This document shows positions 49,302-61,308 of a DNA stretch of 64,000 nucleotides, piece by piece. Position 1 is the stretch's first letter, and each line of letters begins with the position of its first letter. Source of the stretch: Brassica napus (Eukaryota > Streptophyta > Magnoliopsida > Brassicales > Brassicaceae); the NCBI RefSeq assembly GCF_020379485.1, contig NC_063448.1, forward strand, positions 22,343,726 through 22,407,725. Direction: 5' to 3'. The position numbers and the translations under genes were made by a program. Below the pieces are notes generated by a model. That model saw only the letters and a list, made by a program, of their open reading frames with translations, was not told the origin of the DNA and made no database searches.

Positions 49302-52300
49302 TTATGAAATGTTAGGAAAGATATTAGGAGGTGATGGAATCTTGGATAATGCCCACACTTGACGTGCTGGGGGACATTCAAAAAATACATGGTTTATTGA
49401 TTCTTCCGGATCTCCGCATCGAGCACAACATATATCTCCGTGTATCCCTCTTGTCTTTAGATTTTTCATTACCGATATACATCCTGAGAGAAGTTGCCAA
49501 AAGAAATGCTTTATTTTCGGGGGGCACCGCACTTTCCAACAGAAAGCTTTAAGTATATCCACCGTGGGGCCATAAAAATCTGGTGGTTTTCCCCTATTAG
49601 GATAGACTCGTTCCATTTGATAACCTGATTGGACCGAATATTTCCCATTGTTAGTAAAATGCTATCCATTCCTATCCTCAATCTGATTCCTACTTAATGG
49701 AATACTTTCAATAATTTTTGCATCCTTAGGATCCACTAGAGCCTTGATTGCCTGTAAATTCCACGAGCGAGATTCCGAATTAATGAGGGAATCCACTGTG
49801 AGGTCCGGATAAATGTTGTGAAAATTTTTGTTTGCTGGTCTCGGGCGAGTGGCTGGGATCCAAAGATCATTCCATACAGAGATAGACGAACCTGTTCCCA
49901 CCTTTTTAATTAGTCCTTTACAAACCAGAGATCTAGCGGAAATAATACTCCTCCAGCCATATGACGGGGAATAAGAGCGAATCGGTTCCAGGGGTGAAGC
50001 ATTCCTGTAATACCGTCCTTTGAAGACTCTTGAAAAAAGAGTATTTGGCTTCTCAATAAGCCTCCATAGTTGCTTTCCAAGCATTGCCGTTTTAAAATCA
50101 ATAAGATCCTTGAAGCCTAAACCACCATTATCTTTGGTTTCGCATAATTTATCCCATGATGTACAATGCATACCTTTTGAACTTCCTCATGGGCTCCACC
50201 AAAACAGAGCTACTGCACTTGTTAATTTTTTAATGGTAGCCTTCGGTAACCGATAAACAGACATAACATGGTTTGGCAGGGCCGTAACCACCGATTTAAT
50301 AATTACCTCTTTTCCTCCTTTAGTAAAAAATCGAAAGGTCCATCCATTAACCCTATTATTCAAGTGTTCCTATACAAAGCCAAATACTTGTACCTTAGAT
50401 CCTCCAAGGCTTTCTGGTAAACCTAAGTAGGATCTCATGCCTCCTATATTTTGAATTCCCAGAACATCCCTTAATTCTTGACGACTAGCTTCTTCAATCT
50501 TATGCCCAAATTGAATTGAAGATTTCTAGAAATTAATTTGTTGCCCTGAGACAGCCTCATATTCCTTTAAAATCCTGAGAATGGTTTGACACTCCTCCTT
50601 ATTTGCCTTACAAAAGAAAAGACTATCATCTGCAAATAGCAAATGAGAGATTGCTGGACACGCTCTTGCCACCTTTAAACCAGTAAGTTGTTTCACTCTC
50701 TCCGCCTTCTTAATATTCGCGATTAATGTCTCAGTGCACATAATAAATAAATACGGAAACAGAGGATCCCCTTGTCGTAAGCCCCGTTGAGGGATAATAT
50801 GACCTTGTGGCTGACCATTGATAAGTACCCTATATTGAACCGAAGAGATACATTCCAGCATCAAGTTAATCCAGCGAGGATCAAATCCCATTTTGTGAAG
50901 GAGAGCCACAATAAAGTTCCACTCGATCCTATCATATGCCTTACTCATATCCGTTTTGATTGCCATAAATTTATTCTGACATGACTTATTAGTCCTCAGT
51001 CCATGAAACATTTCCTGCGCTATAAGAATATTATCCGATATTAACCTCCCCGCCACAAATGCCGATTGTGTCTCCGAAATTAGCCTTGGTAAACAAATTT
51101 TCAATCTTTGACACAAAACCTTCGAGATAATCTTGTAACCAACATTACAAAGACTTATCGGCCGTAATTCCGTCATCCTTGTGGGTCTCTTGACTTTCGG
51201 AATCATACATATATTAGTAATGTTTAAACGTGGATCCATATTTCCTGTAAGAAGGAAATTATTCACCATCTCAACCACATCTCTCTTAATTATATGTCAG
51301 GAATGCTGGAAAAAAAGAGCTGTCATCCTATCCGGTCCTGGCGCTTTCTCCAGATGCATCATGAATAAAGCTTGTCGGACCTCTTCCTCCGTTGCCATTC
51401 TCAGTAATATTTGATTCATTTGGGGAGAAATAGATAGTATTATCTCTTCCAAAAAACTATCAAATTCCGTTGGATCCGTGGTCGTGAACAGACTCTCAAA
51501 ATAATCAACTGCCACCTTCTCAACTCCTTTCTCATCTGTTATCCAATTACCCGTTTCATCATGGAGTCCCACTATTTTGTTACGAACCCTACGCTGCTTC
51601 GTCAAAGCATGGTAGAATTTAGTATTCAGATCTCCAGATGAGTACCACATATTCCTGCTTTTCTGATGCCAATATTCCTCCTCATCCTTATAGGCTTCCT
51701 GCAATTTCCTAGAAACCTCAATAATCTCTTCTTGTGATCTATTATTATCCATTTGAACTTCCTCCAGTGCTTGTTGAAGCTCTTGGATTTTATCCTTTCC
51801 ATATGGTTGATTATCTTTACGCCATGAAGATATTTCATGACGACAATTATTAATTTTTGTTACAAGATCGCCTAATTGTCCTTCCTGACTCTCCGTCCAA
51901 CCGGCTACAATCGACTCCATGAGGCCCTCTTGACCAATCCATCTTTTGTCAAACCTAAATTGCCCCCTTTTTTTCCTTGAAAAATTATCCCCTAAGAAAG
52001 CAACCATTGGACGATGGTCAGACCCCACCATCTTTAGATACTCTGTATAAGAACATGGAAAAAGCGTGTGCCATTCCTCATTTGCCAAAGCCCGATCCAA
52101 GCAACATCTGACCGTCACTGCTACTTTTCCTTTGCCCCTTCTTCTTTGCCAAGACAGTGTATTACCTCGAGCCGGAAATTCTAATAAGCCACTATTCCTT
52201 ATCATATTATTGAAAGGGATAAATGAAGTTGTACAACGTAGAGAGCCCCCATCCTTTTCATGATTCTCAGTGATCTCGTTTAGATCTCCAATAATAAACC

Positions 52301-52691
52301 AAGGTTCCGAATGTGCTAATCCAAATTGAGTTAATCTCTCCCATACCTGTTCTCATAGCTTTTGCACCGGATCCCCATAAACAAAAGTAAGAAAAACTTG
52401 TTTTCCTTTGACCACCGCCTCAATATCTATCATTCTGTTGCTAGAATATAGATTTTTAACTTGATACTCATTATTATAAAAAAGAGCTAAACCACCGCTC
52501 CTCCCGTTTGGATCCACAGTAGCCAAACTATTATATCCAAAGTGTGATTGAAACCTTTGTACAAATTCGAAATCCTGTTTCGTTTCAGATAAGAATAAAA
52601 AATCTAGTTTATGTTTATGCCATGTCTCTCGAAGATAACTTATGGTCCAATGACTCCCAAGTCCTCTACAATTCCAGCTTAATATTTTCAT
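49302..52691 (-). pseudogene. LINE ORF2 (endonuclease-RT-zf-RVT), 3'-truncated with several stops
   Basis: A single minus-strand frame begins at MKILSWNCRGLGS (52691), the standard endonuclease start, and runs to the zf-RVT segment (CARCGDPEESINHVFFEC), ending near 49302 in PNIFPN. In-frame stops lie at 52353, 51297, 50526, about 50372 and 49662, again without frameshifts. Endonuclease motifs SETK, IIGDLNE and GSDHRP and the RT motif FADDSLFF are present. The RNase H part, 3' UTR and poly(A) are missing. LINEs normally lose 5' ends, so the 3' loss implies a later deletion. It is a different copy from the remnant at 47085-48092, because both contain zf-RVT. Confidence 0.88.
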
Positions 52692-52736
52692 ATATAAAAA
52701 TATTTGTATTGCTCCTTCGAGCCAAGAGATACATGT

Positions 52737-54981
52737 TCAATGATACCCGATAATCGTAACCACAAAAGCCCACAGCCACCATATTAGAACCACTTTCAAG
52801 CATTCACCAAACCTATTTAAAATAAACGCACGCCGTCTTCGTTCAGCATTCTGGTGATAACCATTGTACCCATTTTTTCCAAAGAAACGCCAGTCTCGAA
52901 TCGAGACCATGATCTTCATTTTATTTACCAAAGCCAAGTTTAAATTATATTCTAATATCAGTAAGCTCCAAAACCCCCAAACGTGTCCAACGAAAAAAAG
53001 TGTTGCCAATAGAATTACACTAGGCCACTCATGGTATAATACCTTATAAAAATAAATTCTTATAAGCTTCAAGTTAACTATAACTAAAAATTCATTCCAG
53101 CCAGTGTGAGTATAATTTCTCCTCATTTCCACAAACCAATACCTTAACCACAGATTCCATATAAGTACCAAGGAGAGACTCTTTTAAGTGTGGCCAATTG
53201 CCTAGTAAAACACTTGATTCCAACATATATGCATACTACACTTTTGTATGAAGTCTGACATCGAAACCTACGATCACAGCACCAATATTTGATCTAATCT
53301 TACTCCCACTCCACAAAATAAGGGTCAAATGCATCCACTGCATCAACCGTACCAATGAAAACATCCCATATTTACCAGTATTCAAGGACGTTTCTGAGCT
53401 TGTAATATTGGACAAAGACCAAATGCCCCACCGGAAGTATGTTCTTGAAAGAGACATATTGCACCCAAAATAAAAACCAGCAAAATCCATTGTATTCCCA
53501 AACATTGACAAGACGACATTACATACCGTAATCGATAGACTACTATGATAACAAAAAACTGCATCAAAATAACATAAAGAACATTTGTTATCATTATCTC
53601 TACCCATTTGCACCGTCTGTTGCGATGCACTCTTGTCCCACCTGTGTCCATAATCCAACACCACAAGACCAAACCAAATAGAAAACCATATGTGCTTAGG
53701 TCCACCACCAGTAGCATACATCATTCTCCTCGTCAAGAGACATGACAGAACCGCAACAAAACCAGACTCTGTAAGCACACACCACCAACAACATAAATCA
53801 CCATTTTTATTCCAATACTTGAAAAATAACAATAACGACAATACGATTGTGTCTTTATTCCAAATCCTTAGTAAGCACCAATGATCATCCTTAACCCAAC
53901 ATATCCGTGTGGTTTCCTTCCATTCCATCTTGCACTGTAGGTTTAATGAGACCAAGTGCAGAATCTGTTGTGGTACCAATAATAAAACCTATAAATTCCA
54001 ATGTACCATAATATAACCAAAGAGCCTGAAAACTAGTGTGTTATGAGTAAACTGCCACTGAAGCTCAGCCCACTGAAGCTCAGCCCACTGAAGGTAACTA
54101 TACAAGGTATCCATAACACCGTTGAAGTAAAAACCAAACAAAGCAGTTTTATTCAAATGCATAATCTTGATATCAAGACTTGCAGTAAACCAATGGCCAT
54201 CACAAAACCAATAAACCACAATGAAAAAATGAGAAAAGATGCTCATAGAGCTTACTGAGCCACAAATACACTGAGCCACAAACACACAGGCAAACAACAT
54301 ACTCATATAGCTTATTAAAATTTGAAAATTTGAAAAACCAAACACCACAACCTGCCACCGTAGCTTGACTTCCTTATCAGACTGATCCATAAAAGTATCA
54401 TGGTTTGGATGAGCTCTGATGCCTGCTTTAGCATCTTCAGCAGACGTACGTTTGTGAGGTAAAACGAACCCTTGCACCAGTTTCTTCATAATGGATCGAC
54501 CTGCAACAGTCTGGTTCTTAAACAGAACCTTTCCTGGCCCCTGTTTCTTCTCCTCTCTCTCTCCAATCTGGTTATCTTCGAGTATCGCTATGATCCTGAG
54601 CCACATTAATAACCCAATCCAAACTTTCCAGGCCCTACTTCTAGCAAATCGTTGATTCCTTTGTCGACACGCCAAGTAAATCCAAACGAATCTCCTATTG
54701 AATAGAAGAAAAATCATACCTTTATTATCCAAGCCATCGCCACTTGAAGACCCGAGATCACATGTATCTGTGTAAATCGTAGATCGTAATATCTTCGAGC
54801 CCCTATCAATTTCGGTCTTTTTCATATTCCCCTGCAACCCAATCAATCCTGATTGATCCCCTCGGATCAGATCATCGTGAACTTTTCCTTGTTTGCTAAT
54901 ACCGTAATCCTGATGAAGATTCGGTATCTCATGTGCTATTCCGACCCTCTTTCTTCCCGGATCCCACTCTCGAAACACCAT
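52737..54981 (-). pseudogene. Trp-rich open frames upstream of LINE ORF2, no recognised domain
   Basis: Three long minus-strand frames: 54981-53989 (330 aa), 53979-53236 (247 aa, same frame after one stop and three codons) and 53171-52737 (144 aa, in frame with ORF2). The first starts MVFREWDPGRKRVG after a leader-like sequence. All are rich in Trp, Phe, Ile and Cys with hydrophobic runs (for example LISYMSMLFACVFVAQCICG), and no DUF4283 or CCHC knuckle is seen. Position suggests the ORF1/5' region of this LINE. Open frames in a non-coding leader are the alternative. A 2.4-copy 15-bp direct repeat at about 54058-54093 encodes QWAEL units. Confidence 0.4.
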
Positions 54982-55049
54982 CGGAACCCTAGATCTAAAT
55001 CACCTTCGTCATCGCCACCCAGAAAAAAAGCTTTCATACGTACTAGTTT

Positions 55050-56480
55050 GTTTATAAGGAATTACAAATAATTTATAAAACCTTATAAAATCCAAAAAAC
55101 TTATAAAATATTATAGAATGTTGACAAACTTTATGAAATAAATTTAAAAACTCTTATAAGAGTATATATAAAATCATTTATAAGTATTTATATATTATTC
55201 ATAAGGTTTAAAAGTCATTTAATTCCGGATACAATGTACTATTCCTCTTCTTGTTCTCTCTTTCGTATAAGTTTCCTTTCATGTAATTCATTTGGTAACA
55301 TGAGTATTGTCACAAAATATAGACCATTCAATGTCCACCTAACCAAGCTTGATTTTTGTAACAAGAAACAAAATGTGGTAAAAAAGAGTAGTCTTAATTA
55401 CTTAGCCGCAAAATAACAGGACATTTCATGGAAAGAGCAAGACTATGAGTTAAGAGGACTATATACGGCTCTCATCAAAACATTAGAGATAATTCCTTGT
55501 TTTCAACAAAAAGTTGTTATTACTAACATAATCTGAGAACATCAAGGCTTCTTCATATCTCACTCTTCTATAAAAGAAACGATTGGAACCAAGCTCACTT
55601 ACAGGTCCAACTAATCTCTTCAACTATGCAACTCGTAAGAGAGATATACAATTGTTTTGGTATAAGAGATATTTGAAGAAGATGAAAGAGAAGAATGTAT
55701 TAAGAAGCCAACTCTGCAACCTTTATAAAGCCTTATAAATATGTAATTCTTTGATGGCACAAACCACGTTCTTGTTCAGAGTCCCTCTTGCTTCTTCAAA
55801 CAGCTCACAAACCTCGTCGATCTTCAAAATCTGAACGCAAGCCAACCATATATTATTCCTACGCATCAGCACTCACTTCCAAAAACAAGATTCAAAAATA
55901 ATATGCTTTCCTAACTCAACAAACTCATGCTCCATCTCCACTGCTTCTTTAGATATTATACACAAAACAAGACATAGAAAAAATGAATCACATAAAGTAC
56001 CAAACAGAACGTTACACTACCAAAACACTAACCTTCCACCTTATATACTGCACATACTAAACCTTGCTAGTCAAACTACAAATAGTAGCATTGTATTACA
56101 TCAAGAAAGTGAGGTACTTGATATGCATATCACCACATATATTCTCCACATCATCTTTTAAATCCAAAAGCTCACAGCACACCTTTGTAATTCCCTGCAA
56201 CATTACCTGATCAACCAAGAGAAGAAGTAATCATGGAATAATCTTACTCTTAGGTTAGTACTTTCTCATGAATTAAACATATGTTAAGCTCTATGTCTTT
56301 TGATTGCTAACAGATCAACAGTAAGATTCGAAAGGACCCAATTTATAAGGTCTTATAAATTTGAAATTTGAAAACTTCATGAGAAAAACTTCATCTTCCT
56401 TCCCATAAATAGATCGATTTTGATAAACCAAGCTACAATTACAGAAAGAGATGAAAATCACAATATATTCTCCTTTTACC
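55050..56480. other. MULE interior, right side
   Basis: TTATAAAA-rich tract followed by ~1.2 kb of non-coding sequence. The frame at 55234-55416 is 60 codons with no family features. Nothing further recognised. Confidence 0.4.
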
Positions 56481-57030
56481 TTTGTTAGCGTCGGGAGAGA
56501 GATCGTCTCGTTTGTCTGAGCTTGTAGAGTATGTCAGCTTCGCCGGAGAATTAGTCAGCGTCGTCAGATCTCGCCGGAAAATTCGTCAGGGTCGTCAAGT
56601 CTCGCCGGAATTGGTCAACGTGAAGAATCTGAAATTTGAGGAATTTGAGCTTTGAAAAAATCGTAGGAAAGAGAAAGATGTTTTAGGTTTAATTAGTCAG
56701 GGGTACAATAGTATTTTGCCTATTAAAATTTTAATGGTAAAATTGGTTAAGATATAAATGAAATGTGGTACAAGAAAAGTGGTATTTTTGACAAATTCCC
56801 AACTATTTTTTAAAAAAAATTTAAGTATTTATTTATATATTTATTAGAAACCTAAATTTCACTTTCCAAAAACCTTATCTCACTCCTTTATTATAAAACT
56901 TAAGTCTAGATTAGTTAATCCTATGGGTATAAATGTCTTTTACCTTTCATTAAAAGCAATGGTAAAAGTAATGGTAAAAGTGGTCAGTGTAAAATGCGGT
57001 GATATGAACATAAGTATTTGTGAGATTTTT

Positions 57031-57311
57031 TTTTTTTTTTTGCATAACTTACTAAAAAGAATGCGGAAACTTAACAATGGGCCCAAATAAATGCAACGTG
57101 CCTGAACAAATAAAGAATGGGCCTTTTTGCTCAGAAACCCAAGTTACGGCAAAAGAGAACAAAATCAAAATCTCTTCTCTTCTTCTCATTCTTCTTCCGT
57201 AAGACGCAGACGGAGGAGGAGGGAAAAGAAAGAACCCCTAAAAAGTCTAAAACCCTTGTCGGAATTAAGAAGCGCTATGAAGAAGTGTAGTAGCTGAAGA
57301 CTTTTTTCGAG
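57031..57311 (+). promoter_or_regulatory. TWINKLE promoter and leader with site II motifs
   Basis: The palindrome TGGGCCCA at 57078-57085 and TGGGCC at 57118-57123 are site II elements. These are frequent upstream of plant genes for mitochondrial and plastid functions and are bound by TCP factors. The leader follows from about 57150. The proximal promoter begins only ~30 bp after the transposon island ends. Confidence 0.5.
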
Positions 57312-60300
57312 ATGCGTTTCTTGCTTCGTCTTCCTCAGACCCACCTGCGGAAACTGTCTAGTTCGATGTCAGTACTCATGGGTTCGAAGCAGTTCCTCGA
57401 GTTTTGTCTTCTTCCTTCTTTTGCAGCTTCTTCTCCTTCTTGCACCCGTGGTGCTCAGAGGCAACTCTCTTCCGTTTCTAGAAGATTTCGTCCGGTTCTA
57501 GCCTCGAGACCCGTGTCCAAAAGCAGCCCTTATCACCAAAGGCCCAATGGTGTATCCCCCTACACTTCAATCTCCAGAGCCCCAAATCCTGGTAACGTCC
57601 TGAATGCAATTGAGTTCTCTGTTTCCATGTGTATGCAATTGAGTTAATTGCTCCTCTATTAGTGGTGCTGTTTGATAAATTCTCAACGTTTTGTGACTTG
57701 TAGTTGATCCTGAAGATGGTGCTGTGCAGTCTAGATTAGCCAACTTGAGGCTTAAATTGGCTGATAATGGAATTGATGCTCAGAACTGTCCCTCCGGACA
57801 ATACAGTGGTTTGATATGTCCCGAGGTATAAAAATTTATCTTTATGTTGTATATACCAAGACTTGAGACTTGAGAGTACTATAATGTTGTCCTTTTCTTT
57901 TGGCATTTGAGTAACTTTGAAAGGCTAAGTTTATATACTTAACACTGTTCTTTATGTGCACATCAGTGTGAAGGTGGTGACTCTGGAGAAAAGAGCTTGT
58001 CTCTTTTCATTGCTGCTGATTGGTATGCAAATCTTCTTTTTCTCACCAAAATAAGCTTTGGTTTTGAATTTTCCTTTTTGGTTTATGAGACTGTAGTTAA
58101 TGCTGCCTTTTAATTCACAGTTCTTCGGCTACATGGAACTGCTTTCGAGGGAAGTGTGGGTTGAAAGGTGGAGTACGGGTGAGTTGCAACACAAGCATGA
58201 CACTCGTTTCTTGAAATACAAATTGATTATCCTCATTCCTTTCTGCAGGTGGATGGTAGGTTTGCAACATCTGTAGTTCCAATGGAGAAGGCTGAAAGAA
58301 AAGTTACGGTGGAGAGTTTAGAGCTAGAACCTCTCTGCGATGAGGTTGTTGTCTTCTACATACTCTTATTGTTCTTTCTTTCTTTCTTCTCTGTTTACTG
58401 CTTTCGTTAGAAAAAAAACATCTGAATTTGATACTTCATCTCTCTGTAGTTATATGAGTTTGATAATACCGTATTGTGTTCTTGGTTATGCTTCAGATTG
58501 AGGATTATTTCGCTGCAAGAATGATTTCGGCAGAAACACTCAAGAGAAATCGGGTTATGCAGAAAAGAATAGGTGATGAGGTACTTACGAATAGTCTTCT
58601 GAATCTGTTACTTTTCAAGATTTTCTCTTGTCAGAGTCTTAAGGAGATGTTACTTGGCTCTCACTGCTCCATCTTGATTGCAATTGTTTCATTTTGTGCG
58701 GCAGATTGTAATTGCTTTTACTTATTGGCAAAGAGGGGAGCTTGTGAGTTGCAAGTACCGTTATCTAACTAAGAAGTTCTTTCAGGTCCATGTCATTCAA
58801 ATTCCCTTTCTAAGATCAGACATGAACAACTCTCTCTCTCTCTCGAGGTTTCTATATCTTACATGCTTTTTATGTTTGTGTTTCCTTCAGGAAAAGAATA
58901 CACGGAGGATCTTTTATGGTCTTGACGACATTGAGAAATCATCTGAAATCATTATAGTACGTCTGCCTTTACCCTCCTATTGAATGATCACATGGTATTG
59001 ATGATGGCTAAACTGTCAATAACTTTAGGTTGAAGGGGAAATAGACAAACTTGCGATGGAAGAGGCAGGTTTCCGAAATTGTGTGTCCGTTCCTGATGGA
59101 GCTCCAGCGTCTGTTTCTTCAAAGGAAACTCCATCTGAAGAGAAGGTTTGTCTGCTCTCTAGGTTTCATACCCTTTTTTATCCAAGTTTTCTTATTTGAT
59201 TCCCTAAGAACTTTACTCTTCTGTGAAGCTAGGACACCAAGTATAAGTTCCTATGGAATTGCAATGACTACTTAAAGAAGGTATGTGTGGCAAATTATTA
59301 TTTTGTTTGGTTCCAATAATCTGGATATAAAAGTTTTTTTTATTAATCTATAGGCATCTCGGATTGTTATTGCTACTGATGGAGATGGAGCTGGTCAAGC
59401 TCTGGCTGAAGAAGTTGCACGGCGTCTGGGGAAAGAAAGATGTTGGCGTGTCAAATGGCCGAAGAAAAGTGAAGATGAGCATTACAAAGATGCAAATGAG
59501 GTCAGATCAGATGATATGTAAACATTATGCAATTGCCTCATTGGTATAGTACTATAGATGACCGCCAATGATTCCTTACTTGGATGATTCTCTTCTTAGG
59601 TGCTTATGTCAATGGGACCTCATTCACTCAGTGAAGCTGTTCGAAGTGCGGAGCCATACCCTATACAAGGATTGTTCTCCTTCAAAGATTTCTTTGACGA
59701 AATTGATGCCTATTATCATCGGACTCATGGACATGAGTATGGTGTTTCAACCGGGTGGAAAACTTTGGACAACTTCTATAGTGTAAGCGTTGTAAGTCAT
59801 GTTTGAATTAACACTCATGTATGATGATCATCATCTGATATCATATGCTCAATTTTCTGCTGATCAGGTTGTGCCAGGGGAGTTGACGGTTGTGACAGGG
59901 GTTCCTAATTCCGGAAAGAGTGAATGGATTGATGCTCTCTTATGTAATCTCAACCATAGTGTTGGCTGGAAGTTTGCTCTCTGCTCAATGGAAAATAAAG
60001 TGCGTTTCTTGATTTAGTCCATTAATGGAAATAAACTGCTTTATACTAGTTTTCCCTGATTGGCTCTTGTTCTTGCTGCTTGCAGGTACGAGATCACGGC
60101 AGGAAACTTTTGGAGAAACATGTAAAGAAACCCTTCTTTGATGCAGAGTAAGCTTCTCTCCTTTGAAAATATCCAAACTTATCTGATTCAAGCACAAAAA
60201 CTTGCGCCTTGTATTTAACTTTGTTCTTTCTTTGAAGTGGTGTGTATGCTTATGTTTCTCCTTATTTGCTCAACAGTTATGGGAGAAGTGTCCCACGGAT

Positions 60301-61308
60301 GAGCGTTGAGGAGTTGGATGAAGGGAAACTGTGGTTAGATGACACCTTCACACTCATAAGGTAAAACCTTCCGCCTTTGTAGAGCTTATGCAGCTTTTGA
60401 CATGTTGTGTTAAATAATATTTTTGGTGTTTTTGTGTTCTCATGACTAAATCAGATGTGAATTGGATTCACTTCCAAGTATCGGATGGGTTTTGGAACGT
60501 GCGAAAGCTGCTGTTCTTCGGCATGGGATACGAGGACTTGTCATAGACCCTTACAATGAGCTTGATCATCAACGTACTCAAAGACAGTGAGTGATGGAAA
60601 AAAATGTTTTCGCTTCAATCAGTCTTTTACCTTATTTCCTTTCTGAAACATGAGGTATTTCTACTCGTTTTTGGATAGGACGGAGACAGAATATGTCAGC
60701 CAGATGCTAACGAAGATAAAACGATTTGCGCAACATCACTCCTGTCATGTCTGGTTTGTTGCACATCCAAAACAGTTGCAACAGTGGGACGGAGGTCCAC
60801 CAAACCTTTATGATATTAGCGGGAGTGCACATTTCATTAACAAATGTGACAATGGGATTGTTATTCACAGAAACCGTGATGAAAAAGCTGGACCTCTTGA
60901 TCTAGTGCAGGTAAGTACCATTCTGTTCTTCTTAATCGGTAATTTACTTTTAAAAAGGTGCCTACTTGTCCTTAACAAAGGTAATTTAACTTCTGTGTGT
61001 TTCAGATTTGTGTGAGGAAAGTGCGAAACAAGGTTGCAGGACAAATTGGTGATGCATACTTGTGTTACGACAGGTACATTAACTTCTCTCTTTTTGCAAA
61101 TATTAGCTCATAAGAACTTAATGGTCTGCTTTGGCACTAGAAACTAGTTGAAGTTGATCCCAAGCACTCAAGAGTCATAGATTGATTCAGAGGATCTTGG
61201 TTCAGTAATGAAATCTTTTTTTTTTTGTTGGACAGGGCAACTGGTTTATTCTCAGATTCTCCTATAACACCTGAGAAGCCTGAGAGGAGATCAAGCCGAC
61301 GGCCATGA
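57312..61308 (+). CDS. Organellar TWINKLE-type DNA primase-helicase
   Basis: Nineteen exons join in phase to 706 aa: 57312-57591, 57704-57825, 57967-58022, 58121-58178, 58249-58344, 58497-58580, 58705-58785, 58891-58956, 59029-59145, 59233-59280, 59354-59500, 59600-59782, 59868-59999, 60086-60147, 60277-60360, 60455-60586, 60679-60910, 61006-61073, 61236-61308. The N-terminal ~90 residues are Arg/Ser-rich and acid-poor, typical of dual mitochondrial/plastid targeting. Four Cys (132, 135, 160, 165) form a primase zinc ribbon. A TOPRIM domain has EGEID (283-287) and DGDG from D345. The DnaB/T7-gp4-like helicase has Walker A GVPNSGKS (457-464) and Walker B-like VIDPYNE with D570. It should prime and unwind organelle DNA. 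It matches Arabidopsis At1g30680. No lesion is seen. Confidence 0.95.

Larger units (their letters stand above)
46502..56800. mobile_element. 10.3 kb Mutator-like element carrying a DUF1985 gene fragment
   Basis: The insertion is bounded by the 9-bp duplication AACTATTTT (46493-46501 and 56801-56809). Nine bases is the Mutator duplication length. The ends are GGGAAAATTTTACTTATACA and, reverse complemented, GGGAATTTGTCAAAAATACC, so they resemble the termini of the MITE it entered: a family member inside a family member. Near each end is an exon-like GC-richer stretch (46640-46866 and 56490-56640). Inside are a DUF1985 fragment and two minus-strand LINE remnants. No MURA-type transposase was recognised. 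Ulp1/DUF1985-carrying MULEs (Kaonashi type) are known in Arabidopsis; assignment to that group is inference. Confidence 0.7.
46270..57030. mobile_element. MULE-derived MITE, copy c, split by a 10.3 kb insertion
   Basis: The left part (46270-46501) begins GGGGAAATTTCATGTTTACC and runs to GAAACTATTTT. The right part (56801-~57030) resumes at the same point with TTTATATATTTATTAGAA, AGATTAGTTAATCC and TATAAATGTC, in the same order as copy a. The right terminus is degraded into a T-rich tract. Confidence 0.65.
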
